Part shown: positions 45,101-53,201 of the stretch, one piece after another
Layout of the letters: the number at the start of each line of letters is the position of its first letter
How positions within the stretch are numbered: the stretch's first letter is position 1
From: Verrucomicrobiota bacterium
GTDB lineage: Bacteria > Verrucomicrobiota > Verrucomicrobiia > Opitutales > Opitutaceae
NCBI GenBank assembly: GCA_023426435.1
Contig: JAFAAS010000116.1
Coordinates: 1 to 64,000 of the forward strand
Reading direction: 5' to 3'
Length of the DNA stretch: 64,000 nt
The notes under the pieces: model-generated
Database searches by the model: none
Told to the model about the DNA's origin: nothing
The model's input: the letters and a program-made list of their open reading frames with translations, nothing else
Program-made: the position numbers and the translations under genes

Positions 45101-45266
45101 GCTGGAATTGCGCGATCTGGCGGAAAAGTTGCGCGCGATCGAGCCGGCTGTTCCAGGCCCAGAAAGGCGTGGCGCGATAAACGGCGGTGGGCTGGCGAAA
45201 GAGCGATTCGCTGAGGCGGCGTTGGCGATTGGCGGGATAGAGCGCGGTGGACGCGGGCTGGGTCAT
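42144..45266 (-). CDS. Large glycoside hydrolase, GH106-like
   Basis: Protein of 1040 residues beginning MTQPASTALYPANRQRR. The start is set at 45266; the frame runs open through the upstream FAD-oxidoreductase gene, which is coincidental. The N-terminal barrel opens with PFWAWNSRLDRAQLFRQI, GFGGFHVHARTG and WLYDEDRWPSG, a pattern I associate with GH106-type and related enzymes (alpha-L-rhamnosidases). A later ETGV/TDEPQ-containing region (IFTDEPQHL) and a C-terminal jelly-roll with AWEIRLDGKT follow. No signal peptide, so likely cytoplasmic. It sits between an FAD oxidoreductase and a GPH symporter. The GH106 link is by pattern only and should be held loosely. Confidence 0.65.
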   Translation of the reverse strand: MTQPASTALYPANRQRRLSESLFRQPTAVYRATPFWAWNSRLDRAQLFRQIAQFQRMGFGGFHVHARTGLQTPYLSDEFLALVRACTDEAKRRKMLTWLYDEDRWPSGFGGGLVTENPEHRLKYLLFTRTPYNGTIRPTPNWSCALAGRSETGVLLARYAVKRDPQGAISYQRLHDTESAPAGAEEWFAYLETADGVPWYNHQGYVDTLSRAALERFTAVTHERYHAAVGREFGKSIPAIFTDEPQHLFKQCFDHAAHGADRVIPATTDFFATYQARYGADLLDALPEIFWELPDARPSLARLQYHDHVTERFADAYARTLGEWCARHGLMLTGHMMEEPTLGSQTRATGEAMRSLAHFHIPGIDLLCDEEEFTTAKQAQSIAHQYNRPGVMSELYGVTGWSFDFTGHKAQGDWQAALGITVRVPHLAWLSMAGEAKRDYPASIHYQSPWWKEYPLIENHFSRVNVVLSRGQPLVRIAVIHPIESFWLCYGPLAQTEAERAQREKQFAELPQWLLGNLLDFNYVSEGLLPTQSRGKANSAGFTVGHMRYDVVVVPALRTIRSTTLDRLEAFSARGGTLVFAGEIPSLVDAQPSDRAQRLAGRAIVCPWDERAVVACLESVRLIECVDAAGRRSRDLLYQLRGDGAERHLFICNRNRSAEVTGLTLKIAGRWRPHVRDTASGQVRETHAIHVGDTTELPVEFAAHGHLLLTLRPGKPRAKAIAPRRWQDVGELADPAPVTLSEPNVLLLDQAEWRWNDGAWQPREEMLRLHNLVRARCQLPPREGHVAQPWTDREPAEPLGRVELRFRFRSEIAIAAAELALEEPAAWEIRLDGKTIAATSRGWWVDEAIKRVRLPALRAGEHELVLSRPFTRKTELEWCYLLGDFGVKLAGRHATLTAPVRRLAFGDWTTQGLPFYAGNVTYHLTLPAKDRAAQAVSFRGFKAPLLSVALDRGRPQPVAFAPFRFEFPRLSAGRHRLDVTAFGNRHNAFGPLHNTDPKPRWLGPDAWRTDGDHWAYEYQLKPMGLLVAPRLQTVVPPLNV

Positions 45267-45289
45267 CGAAAAAATGAGATGCGGGCCGT

Positions 45290-46582
45290 TTAGACGGCGG
45301 ATGAGGAATCGGCGGAGAGAGTTGGCACGATGGCGCCGTGCGCGCGGAGAAGGGTGTGGATCTCGCCGAGCGGGACCTCGCGCAATTCGATGCCGCGGCG
45401 AGCGGCGAGCGCGGCGGCGGCACCGGCGGCCTGGCCGGTGGCCATGCACGTGGCTTGAACGCGGAAGGCGGAGTTCGCCTGTTGGTCGCCGCAGACGGAG
45501 CGGCCGGCGACGATCAGGTTGCGGCTGTCGCGTGGCAGCAGCGCGCGATAAGGCATGGTGGGCACGATGCCCTCCTGGAGCGGGCGCGTGTCGATGCCGT
45601 GGCCGTCGAGTTGATGAACATCGATCGGGTAGAAGCTGTAACACACGGCGTCTTCCCACACGCGGCCGGACAGATAGTCGGGCGTGGTGACGCAAGCCTC
45701 GCCGAGAATCGTGCACGTTTCGCGGATGCCGCATTCCGTGGCGAGAAAGTCGTAGTGAAAATTTTCGAGACCTGGTTGCTCGCGGAAGAAACGGTGCAAT
45801 CGGAGAATGAGCGCGCGCGCCTGCACTTCCGCGGCGGTGCGGCCCTCGCTGGTGCGGCCGTCGATGCCGAGCACGTGCACGGAGTTTTCGCCGCGCCATT
45901 GGAGGAATTGCGTCACGGGATTGCCGGCGCCGATCAGATCGGAGCGTTGGAGGCGGCCCTCGGCGACGGCGGCGAGGAAAGCGGCTTCGAGACGCGGCAG
46001 ATCGAGCGTGGCGAGATCGTAGCCGGCGGCGCGCACGACGAGCGTGCCCGGCTGGAGGGCGGCGTTGCGCGCGACGGGCAGACCGGCGAGCGAGACGGCG
46101 TTGGCGTCGCCGGAGCAATCGACGAGAACGCGCGCTCGGACTTCGCGCAGGCCTTCCTTGCCGCACAACGTGAGCTTCCAGCCGTCGTTATCCGCGGCGA
46201 CGGCGGCGAGCATGGTGTGCAGCGAGAGCGAGACGCCGGCATCGCTCACCAGTTCGTCGGCGAGCGCGGCGTAAATGGCGCGGTTGACGCGGATCTGCAG
46301 ACGGAAGTGCGGCAACTCACGCCAGGCGGAGAAGTCGGGGAGCTGCGCACCGCTCTCGGCGACGGAACGGCTTACGAGTTCCCAGCCGATGCCGGCGATG
46401 ACTTGTCGACCCCAGGCGTGAAACAGTCCGGGGAAGTTGACGGCGTTGAGAATGGTGGTGCCGCCAAGCACGCCGCTTTTTTCGACGAGGAGGGTGGATG
46501 CGCCCGCGCGTCCGGCTTGGATGGCGGCAATCAGACCGGCGGGACCGCCGCCGATCACGACCACATCATAATTTGAATTCAT
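45290..46582 (-). CDS. FAD-dependent oxidoreductase
   Basis: Flavoprotein of 430 residues beginning with the dinucleotide-binding fold VVVIGGGPAG (7-16) and the FAD acidic end LLVEK at about 33-37. Other signs are GVLGGTTILNAVNFPG, the mid-protein DCSGDANAVSLAG and the C-terminal NLIVAGRSVCGDQQANSAFRV, which match the FAD_oxidored (PF12831) type common in polysaccharide loci of Verrucomicrobiota and Bacteroidota. It starts at 46582 and ends 23 bp before the GH106-like gene. It may oxidise a sugar hydroxyl or ring before cleavage, but no member of the family with a known sugar substrate can be tied to it from sequence. Confidence 0.85.
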   Translation of the reverse strand: MNSNYDVVVIGGGPAGLIAAIQAGRAGASTLLVEKSGVLGGTTILNAVNFPGLFHAWGRQVIAGIGWELVSRSVAESGAQLPDFSAWRELPHFRLQIRVNRAIYAALADELVSDAGVSLSLHTMLAAVAADNDGWKLTLCGKEGLREVRARVLVDCSGDANAVSLAGLPVARNAALQPGTLVVRAAGYDLATLDLPRLEAAFLAAVAEGRLQRSDLIGAGNPVTQFLQWRGENSVHVLGIDGRTSEGRTAAEVQARALILRLHRFFREQPGLENFHYDFLATECGIRETCTILGEACVTTPDYLSGRVWEDAVCYSFYPIDVHQLDGHGIDTRPLQEGIVPTMPYRALLPRDSRNLIVAGRSVCGDQQANSAFRVQATCMATGQAAGAAAALAARRGIELREVPLGEIHTLLRAHGAIVPTLSADSSSAV

Positions 46583-46608
46583 GAAAAATAGGGGACGGAA
46601 TGAACCGG

Positions 46609-48060
46609 TTAGATAACGCCGCGACGTGCTTCGAGCGTGGCGCGGATTTCTTTCATGCGCGCGCGGTCGAGCGGGTATTTCAGCGCGATCGCGATGGCGA
46701 TGCCCCAGATGACGAGCGGCAGCGCGAGATAGAGGTTGAACATGCGGCTGATGACCTCGGGCGGCTGAGCGCCGAGCTTCGCGTCGAAACCGGAGATATA
46801 GAGCACGAACCCGCCGACGCCCATGGCGCAGGTGAGCGAGAGTTTGATGAACCAGGAGTAGAACGCGTTGATCGAGCCCTCGCGCCGCCGGCCGGTCTGG
46901 AGCTCGTCGTAGTCGGCGGCGTCGGCCTTCATCGACGGGAGAAACAGCCACATCGCGGAGTAGGCGCCGACCTCGAGGATGCCGGGGATGAGTTGCAGGT
47001 AGGGCATGTCCGGCCGCATGAGGAAGTAGTTCGATTCCACGCCGATGGTCGCGACGATCAGCGTGCCGATGACCATGGCCTTCTTGTCGAAACGTTCGGC
47101 GAGCCAGGCGCCGAGCGGGATGATGGCGACGCCGGTGATGACGGTGGCGGTCATGCGCCAGCCGGCGACGACCGAGGCGGCGGAGAGATCGCCGCCGAAC
47201 ACGTAGTAGATATTCAGATACTGATTGAGCGTGAAAATCGACATGTAGCCGAACGCGAGAAAGAAGGAGATGCCGATGAGAGACCAAAGCGGCTTGCAGC
47301 GGGCGGAGTCCTTGACGCTGGAGAAGAAGGACTGCTTCGGCTGCTTGCTGGCCTCGGCGTTGTAATAGCGCTCCTTGACGAAGAGCGCGGGGAGCAGTCC
47401 GAAGATCAGGATGGCGCCGGCGATGAACCAGCAGGCGGTCTTCATGCCGGCGACGATGTCGCCCTTGCCCGTGGCAGGATCGATGAACATCGAACCGGTG
47501 ACGATCGCGAGCACCCAGCCGCCGCCGAGCGCGGAGATTTTGCTGAAGAGGGCCATCCAGCTCGCGAGCCGGGTGCGTTCGTCGTAGTTCGGCGTGAGCT
47601 CGAGTTGCAGGCCGTAATACGGCATCGCCCAGAACGTGAAACAGGTGAAGTAGATGATGCCGACCACGGCGAGATAGACGACCTTCGACGTCTCCCCGAT
47701 GTCGGTGGGCATGTGCCAGAAAAGTGGATACGTCAGGGCTGCGGCGATCGCGCCGACGACCATGAACGGCCGGCGCCGGCCCCAGCGGGTGCGGGCGTTG
47801 TCGGAAATGTTGCCGACGAGTGGATCGGAGATGGCGTCCCAGGCACGGAGGATGACGAGCACGACGCCGAGCAGCGCGGGGCTGATGCCGAGGCCGATGT
47901 TGAAGAACGGCATCCAGAGCACCTGCACCATCAGGCCGGTGGCGGTGTATTCCGTGTTCATGCCCATGCTGAACATGATTTTTTGCAGCAGCGGGATGCG
48001 GTCGGCGTCGGGCACGCGCGGGGTTGAGCCGCGGCGGAAAAATCGGGTCAGAAGCGACAT
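46609..48060 (-). CDS. GPH-family sugar:cation symporter, second copy
   Basis: Transporter of 483 residues with about twelve membrane helices and the GPH motifs RAWDAISDPLVGNISDN and RTRWGRRRPF. The start is the ATG at 48060; a longer open frame above it is a shadow of the isomerase gene. It lies 26 bp before the FAD oxidoreductase gene and 26 bp after the isomerase-fold gene on the same strand. It is clearly a paralogue of the carrier at 40669-42120 but diverged, consistent with a different ligand. Helix 10 to 11 region ends in GFDAKLGAQ, matching GFDEKLGGAQ in the other copy. Confidence 0.88.
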   Translation of the reverse strand: MSLLTRFFRRGSTPRVPDADRIPLLQKIMFSMGMNTEYTATGLMVQVLWMPFFNIGLGISPALLGVVLVILRAWDAISDPLVGNISDNARTRWGRRRPFMVVGAIAAALTYPLFWHMPTDIGETSKVVYLAVVGIIYFTCFTFWAMPYYGLQLELTPNYDERTRLASWMALFSKISALGGGWVLAIVTGSMFIDPATGKGDIVAGMKTACWFIAGAILIFGLLPALFVKERYYNAEASKQPKQSFFSSVKDSARCKPLWSLIGISFFLAFGYMSIFTLNQYLNIYYVFGGDLSAASVVAGWRMTATVITGVAIIPLGAWLAERFDKKAMVIGTLIVATIGVESNYFLMRPDMPYLQLIPGILEVGAYSAMWLFLPSMKADAADYDELQTGRRREGSINAFYSWFIKLSLTCAMGVGGFVLYISGFDAKLGAQPPEVISRMFNLYLALPLVIWGIAIAIALKYPLDRARMKEIRATLEARRGVI

Positions 48061-48086
48061 GGCGGGAAGCGGAGAACGGCGGGGGC

Positions 48087-49595
48087 TCAGTCGAGCGGGT
48101 TGAAGGGCGTGACGACGGCGTGATCGAGCCCGAGCCATTCGGCGATCTGGACGAGCTCGAAAGCGTGGTGTCCGATGCCGAGGGCGAAGTGGTGCGTGGG
48201 CCCTTCGGCGACCCAGCGCTTGAGGAATGTGCGCACGTTGGGCGCGAAGACGCCGTGGGTGTTGGTGTTGCCTGTCGGGGGAATGGGGCCGCGCGCGGAT
48301 TCGCCCTCGGCGATGATGAACTTGAAGGAGCCGTCGGCTTTCTGGCCGATGCTGAGCATCGTGATCGGGCCCTCCTTGATCTGAAACTCCACACTGGCGC
48401 CGGAACCCGGTTTGCCGTGGAACTGCTTGAGACTGCGAATGAGCGGTTTGGCGGCGGCGATGTTGAGATGATGCGGGCCGTCGTGGCCGACGAGCACGCT
48501 GTCGCGCTCGAAATCAATCGGATGAAACTCCGCGAAGCTGCCGCCGATATCGAGGCGGTCCATGATCATCATGGCGACGCAAGTCTTGAGATCGAACTCG
48601 CCGCACATCGGGAAACCGGCGCCGGTGAGGACGGAGTTGCCCACGATGAGATTGGTGACGAGCGTGCGCAGTTCGGAGCCGGGTTCGCCCTCGTAGTAAT
48701 AGGCGAGACCGTCGAGCCGTTTTTCGGCGATCAGGGCCTCGAGGGCGACGGCGGCGCGGGCCGCGGTGGCGAGATCCTGCGCGGTGAGTTTCTCCGTCAG
48801 CGGATCGGAGCGGGGATCGGGTGCGTCGAAGAACTCGAGAATCCGCCGCTCCCAGGCGGCGACGGCCGAGGGATCGGGCGCGCGGTAATGGCGGAAAAGA
48901 TCGCCAGGCTCGATGAGCACGACATGCGCGCCGAAGGCCGCGGTGATCGCGGTGGGATCGGTGTGCATGTCGAGCATCGACTCGAGCACGTGGCCCATGA
49001 GACCGATGCGCGATGTGCGCAGCGAACGAAGCGCCTTGGCGATGCCGCACCAGCGCTTGAACTCGACGGCAATCGACGGATCGCCGTGTTCGTGTCCGAG
49101 AATCACGGGCGGGGGACGACGGCCGAAACGCACGGCGACACCGGTGAACTCGGGCACCGAGCAGAAGTCGTCGTTGCAGAGCTGCATGAAGGTGGTGCCG
49201 TTCGGATAATCCATCGCCTTCAGCGGCTGGATGGCGACGAGGACGATGGGCACGCGGATCTCGCGGCAGAGGATGCCGAAGGTGGACGATGTGCCGTAGG
49301 TGACCATATCCACAAAAAGGATATCGATGTCGGCGGCCTTGATCTTGGGCACCGCGTCGTAAGCGCTTTGCGCGGTGTCGAGCAGACCGAAGTCGCTGAC
49401 GGCGACACCCTCGGCCTCGATCAGCGTGGCAACGTGCGCTTGTTTGCGGCGCATTTCGGCAAGCAGGCCGTCGAACTGCGGCCAATACACATGATGGCCG
49501 ATGCCGAGGAGGCCGGCGCGGGCGAAGAGCGGCCGGCGGCGCGCGATTTTCGGAGCGGCGGAGGTGGAAGCGGGAGAGGCGACGACGAGAGACAT
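48087..49595 (-). CDS. L-arabinose/L-fucose isomerase-fold protein
   Basis: Protein of 502 residues with the three-domain layout of the arabinose/fucose isomerase superfamily. It has a Rossmann-like N-terminal part (GLLGIGHHVYWPQF, DILFVDMVTYGTSS) and a middle domain with SRIGLMGHVLESMLDM. The C-terminal active-site region has FPMCGEFDLKTCVAM and the His-rich HFALGIGHHAFEL. These place Glu and His residues where the Mn2+ ligands are expected, though I cannot number them with certainty. It likely interconverts an aldose and ketose in the cytoplasm. Third in the IclR-linked operon, directly upstream of a GPH symporter. Substrate unknown; rhamnose, fucose or arabinose are the natural guesses. 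Confidence 0.83.
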   Translation of the reverse strand: MSLVVASPASTSAAPKIARRRPLFARAGLLGIGHHVYWPQFDGLLAEMRRKQAHVATLIEAEGVAVSDFGLLDTAQSAYDAVPKIKAADIDILFVDMVTYGTSSTFGILCREIRVPIVLVAIQPLKAMDYPNGTTFMQLCNDDFCSVPEFTGVAVRFGRRPPPVILGHEHGDPSIAVEFKRWCGIAKALRSLRTSRIGLMGHVLESMLDMHTDPTAITAAFGAHVVLIEPGDLFRHYRAPDPSAVAAWERRILEFFDAPDPRSDPLTEKLTAQDLATAARAAVALEALIAEKRLDGLAYYYEGEPGSELRTLVTNLIVGNSVLTGAGFPMCGEFDLKTCVAMMIMDRLDIGGSFAEFHPIDFERDSVLVGHDGPHHLNIAAAKPLIRSLKQFHGKPGSGASVEFQIKEGPITMLSIGQKADGSFKFIIAEGESARGPIPPTGNTNTHGVFAPNVRTFLKRWVAEGPTHHFALGIGHHAFELVQIAEWLGLDHAVVTPFNPLD

Positions 49596-49613
49596 GTTGA
49601 GATGAAATGCGCG

Positions 49614-52022
49614 TTACCAGGAGAGCAGGGCGGTGCCGGAGAGCGGTTCGGCCGATTCGAGCATCGGTCCGTGGGGCGTGTGCACTTCGCGGAGTGATGC
49701 GCGAACGCCGTCGATGTGCGGCCAGGCGGGATCGAGCCAGAGGGTGACGGGGCCGGTGGCGGCGACCGGGAAGAAACGAACGATCGCTTGACGCAAACCG
49801 CGCAGCCAGAGCCGACGCGTGACGCCGACCTGCGCGGGGCAAGCTTCGACGGCCGAGGCGGTGCCGTCGGTCTGTTCGATGAACACGCGGCACTCGTGGC
49901 GCCACGCGCGCGGCAAGTGGTAGTGGGCGACGCCCTCGTGCAAACGTGCCTCGGTGCCGAGCAGCAGCGGCGCGCCGAATGGCGTGCGCAGCGAAAGCTC
50001 GACGGTGGTGTCGGGTGTGTAGCCGGAAAAATACCAGCCGTTGTCCCGGCGGTGCAGCGTGATAACGGGATGACGCTGCGTGCGCTCCGCGGCGGCGATC
50101 GCGAAACGCCAGCCGTGCGCGGCGAGCAACTGGCGAATCAATCCGGCGAAAGGAAACGTGGTTTCGGGTGAGTCCGGCGTCGGCAGATGTTCTTCGGTTG
50201 AAACCGCGAGCGGCAGCGGACCGCGCACCCAGGAGACACGCGCGCCGGCGGGCGTGGTGAACTCGGCGGCGAGCGCGCGGACGTTTTCGTTTTGGTGCGC
50301 GGCGGCGAGGCACGTGCTGCCGTCAAACGGGCTTTCGGCGAGGGCACCGCCGGACATGACCGGGCGGTGGGTGTAGGAATTCGGCGCGGGGAGAGGGAAA
50401 CGATCGAGCGGCGCGGCGGTTGAAACCACGGTGAACGTGCCATCGAGCGGCGCGGCGGCGGTCAGGCCGAGGCGGGCGCGAAGCGTCGGCGCATGTTCGA
50501 GGGGACCGTAGAGCAGGATCGATCCGCCGGAATCGATCCAGGCGAGCAGCCGGGTTTCCCCGGACGGGTCGAACGGTGTAGGTGAAACGAGGATACGGCC
50601 GGCGAGGACGGTGGCGGCCCGCTGGCCGAGGGCGTCGAACGTGCGCGTGCTGACAACGGTATTGAGCGGCACGCCGTCGTTGAGGGCTTCGCGGGCGAAC
50701 CAGTCGGTGTGAAACAGACGGGCGGGCGCAGGCGTGGCGGCGTGAAGCGCATCGTGAAGTTCGTCGAACGGATACAGCCAGACGAGCGGACCAGCGGCGT
50801 CGGGGCGTTCGCGCCATCCGCGGAGGAGATGCGGCGTGCTTTCGTCGGGCACGCGATCGGGCATCGCGCCATGCGAGTCGTCTATGGTGAGAAGGAGCAG
50901 ATCGCGCGGCGTTTGGAGTTTTCCCTCAGCGGTAAGGCGGCCGACGGAGAGCGGCAGGTAGATATCGTGCGGCTGGCCCTCGTAGCGATCGATCCATGGG
51001 CTGTTGAGCCACCACGGATCGTGCAGATAAAAACGGTAGGGGAAATCGGCGCCGGGCGGCAGTTCGGCGATGCGGCTGAGGTAGCCGGCGAGCTCGATGC
51101 CGAAGTCGCCGTTGATCGCAGCCCATGGGGAATTGGGCGGTGGGGCGAAGTTGAAACCGCCGGAGTAGAGTTCGCGCAGCGGCGTGGCGTCGCTCGCGAG
51201 ATCGGTGCCGGTGCCGAGATTCGTGCCGCGCGTGCGGACGGGGAGGGTGGGACATTCCCGGCGAAAATCGCGCCAGAAACCGAGGATGCGTTCGCTCAGC
51301 TCGGCGGCGCGATCGGGATGGAAGGTTTGACCGTCGAAGAGCGGGCCGATGGTTTTCCAGGTTTCGAGGCCGAAGCCAAACCCGTTGGACAGCCAGAGAA
51401 AGTCGAACCCGAGATCGCGGGCGAAGTGGCGGAACTGGCGGCCGAGAAATGTGCCGAGGGAGGTGTTTTCCGGAATGCCCTCGGGGAAGCCGGCGTAGCG
51501 ATGCGTGTCGGCGTGAAGTGTCGCGTAGCAGCAAACGAAGCTCGCCTTGCCCATCGTGTTCGAGAGGCAGATTTCGCGGTGGCGTTCGTATTTGAACCTC
51601 GACGGGGCGAACTCGCCGCCGGGATCGAAGGTGGCGCCGACCTGGACGGTGCGGCCGAGCTCGGCTGCGGCGTCGCGCCAGGCGCGGACGATGGCGGCGA
51701 GCCGGCGGTAGGTGATGGGCTGGGCGTCGTCGCGGTAAAGATAGTTGCGCGCGTGCAGGCTTTTTTGCTCGGGGTCGGCTGGGACGGGCAGGTGCGGGTT
51801 GGCGTTGCCGACGAAGCGCGCCCATTCCATCGGCGCGTCGAGTTCGCCGGTGTAGTCGAGAATCTCCGACCCGTCTGCGGACCAGAGCATGATCGACAGG
51901 CTCCCGGCGTGGCGGGCAAGCGCGTCCCACTGGCGAAGGGCGGCGCGGCAAACGGCGCGGGTCGCATCATCATCGAGGGCGTAGAACGGCTTGAGTGAGA
52001 GTTCGAGAGTGAGGTTCTTCAA
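49614..52022 (-). CDS. Uncharacterised 802-residue sugar-operon protein
   Basis: The frame begins most plausibly at the TTG at 52022 (MKNLTLELSLKPF...), because the sequence upstream is Arg/Pro-rich shadow and I recall homologues that open this way. That gives 802 residues. The N-terminal 350 residues resemble a TIM-barrel enzyme (SIMLWSADGSEILDYTG, FDFLWLSNGFGFGLETW, DPGGEFAP), and the C-terminal half is beta-rich with an ATG-type 'LLYGPLEHA' domain. No signal peptide. I cannot assign a family or catalytic residues. It lies between the IclR regulator and the isomerase-fold protein, so a glycosidase or sugar-processing role is probable. Confidence 0.6.
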   Translation of the reverse strand: MKNLTLELSLKPFYALDDDATRAVCRAALRQWDALARHAGSLSIMLWSADGSEILDYTGELDAPMEWARFVGNANPHLPVPADPEQKSLHARNYLYRDDAQPITYRRLAAIVRAWRDAAAELGRTVQVGATFDPGGEFAPSRFKYERHREICLSNTMGKASFVCCYATLHADTHRYAGFPEGIPENTSLGTFLGRQFRHFARDLGFDFLWLSNGFGFGLETWKTIGPLFDGQTFHPDRAAELSERILGFWRDFRRECPTLPVRTRGTNLGTGTDLASDATPLRELYSGGFNFAPPPNSPWAAINGDFGIELAGYLSRIAELPPGADFPYRFYLHDPWWLNSPWIDRYEGQPHDIYLPLSVGRLTAEGKLQTPRDLLLLTIDDSHGAMPDRVPDESTPHLLRGWRERPDAAGPLVWLYPFDELHDALHAATPAPARLFHTDWFAREALNDGVPLNTVVSTRTFDALGQRAATVLAGRILVSPTPFDPSGETRLLAWIDSGGSILLYGPLEHAPTLRARLGLTAAAPLDGTFTVVSTAAPLDRFPLPAPNSYTHRPVMSGGALAESPFDGSTCLAAAHQNENVRALAAEFTTPAGARVSWVRGPLPLAVSTEEHLPTPDSPETTFPFAGLIRQLLAAHGWRFAIAAAERTQRHPVITLHRRDNGWYFSGYTPDTTVELSLRTPFGAPLLLGTEARLHEGVAHYHLPRAWRHECRVFIEQTDGTASAVEACPAQVGVTRRLWLRGLRQAIVRFFPVAATGPVTLWLDPAWPHIDGVRASLREVHTPHGPMLESAEPLSGTALLSW

Positions 52023-52093
52023 AACGGACGAGTGACAAAAGCCGGCGGTGGCCGGCGCGAGGAGACGCGGCGTGGTGAACGCCGGTGCTGCGG

Positions 52094-52930
52094 CTAAGTG
52101 GCCGGCAGCGGAGAAGTTTTTCGCGGACGGCCGCGGCGGTTGCCCGGTGGGGCGTCGTTGACGGCCGCGGGCGTGGAGTGGGCCCAGACGCGTTCGATCT
52201 CGGCCGCGGCGCGGCGGATGCCGTCCAGCGTGAACTCGACCTGCTCGTCGTTTTGCAGGCGAACGGTGGGCGCGCTGGCGCCGAGGGCCGCGAAGACGGA
52301 TCCCCAAGGATCGCGGATTGGAACGGCGATGGCGCTGATTCCTTCGCTGAGTTCGTCGCGGGTCTGGCTAAAACCTTGCTCGCGCACCCGAGCCATTTCC
52401 GCGCGGAAGGCGGAAGGATCGGTAATGGTATGCCGCGTATGCCGGGGCAGGCCATACTGCGCGAGGTAAGTGTCGAGCGTGGGCTCGTCGAAATAGGCGA
52501 GAAGAAGTTTGCCGATGGCAGTGCCGTGCGCGACGCCGGTGATGTCTTCGGGTTCCTGGACACGGAGCGCCTGGCGACTCGGCACATACTCGAGGTTGAT
52601 GATCCGGCCCTGGTCGCTGGTCACGAGCATGACGGATTCGTTCAACTCGGCGGCGACCGCATGGACCACGTGGCGCGCGCTCGTGGTGAGCGAACGCAGA
52701 TAGGCGGGGTGCCGGCTGAGCAGCATCAAACGCACGCCCGCGTGAAAAAGCCGGGTGACCTCGTCCTGCCGCACATAGCCGCGCGCGACGAAGGTGGTCG
52801 CGATGTTGTGCGCGGTCGCGACGTTGATGCCGAGTTTTTGTGCGAGCGGGCGGGTGCCGATGCCCTCGGGGTGGCGCACGATCATCTCCAGAACGGAGAG
52901 GCTTTTGTCCAAGGTCAGGACGACGGGCAT
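52094..52930 (-). CDS. IclR-family transcriptional regulator with basic tail
   Basis: Regulator of 278 residues. An N-terminal winged helix (about 8-60, LAQKLGINVATAHNIATTFV) is followed by the IclR effector domain (about 75-250, with GTAIGKLLLAYF and ISAIAVPIRDPWGSV). Unusually, the last residues carry RRGRPRK at 265-271, an AT-hook-like minor-groove motif not normal for the family. It ends 71 bp before the TTG of the next gene and heads the minus-strand operon to 37317. It diverges from a GH5-like gene, so it may control both sides of the 52931-53201 gap. Confidence 0.87.
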   Translation of the reverse strand: MPVVLTLDKSLSVLEMIVRHPEGIGTRPLAQKLGINVATAHNIATTFVARGYVRQDEVTRLFHAGVRLMLLSRHPAYLRSLTTSARHVVHAVAAELNESVMLVTSDQGRIINLEYVPSRQALRVQEPEDITGVAHGTAIGKLLLAYFDEPTLDTYLAQYGLPRHTRHTITDPSAFRAEMARVREQGFSQTRDELSEGISAIAVPIRDPWGSVFAALGASAPTVRLQNDEQVEFTLDGIRRAAAEIERVWAHSTPAAVNDAPPGNRRGRPRKTSPLPAT

Positions 52931-53201
52931 GGTGGTAGATAAGTGTTCAGGTTATTGGAACAGCAAGAAAAAAACCGCGCGGGCACTTAAAAGCTCAAAT
53001 CCCCTTGACGGTGAGTGGGCTCCGGGTAATCGCTTCGGCTGTCTCGACGGCCTAAGGCCTTCAAATCGTTTAGGTATAGTTAACACCCCTTTGTGGCTTC
53101 TCATAAAAATCTTTGTCATGACGAAACATTCCGCTGTCTCTCAAATCGTTGCTCCTGAAAAGGCTCTGGTCCTGTGGAGGGGGCGCTGGCGGGGCGCGAG
53201 C
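52931..53201. promoter_or_regulatory. Divergent control region, IclR operon / GH5-like gene
   Basis: This A+T-rich gap contains the palindrome AAGGCCTT (core of 53053-53062) and a TTGACG at 53005-53010. A TAATCG 16 bp further on could serve as a weak promoter for the plus strand. A TATAGT is at 53075-53080. No RBS precedes either candidate start of the GH5-like gene (53118 or 53202). IclR binding sites are expected here, but none is certain by eye. Confidence 0.4.

Noticed and set aside
42144..46166. Open frame fusing the GH106-like protein to upstream sequence
   Set aside because: Residues before the ATG at 45266 are a shadow of the oxidoreductase gene and are Arg/Pro-rich.
45290..48517. 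Open frame that would fuse about 645 Arg-rich residues to the FAD oxidoreductase
   Set aside because: The extension is the shifted frame of the symporter gene at 46609-48060; a normal start for the flavoprotein is at 46582.
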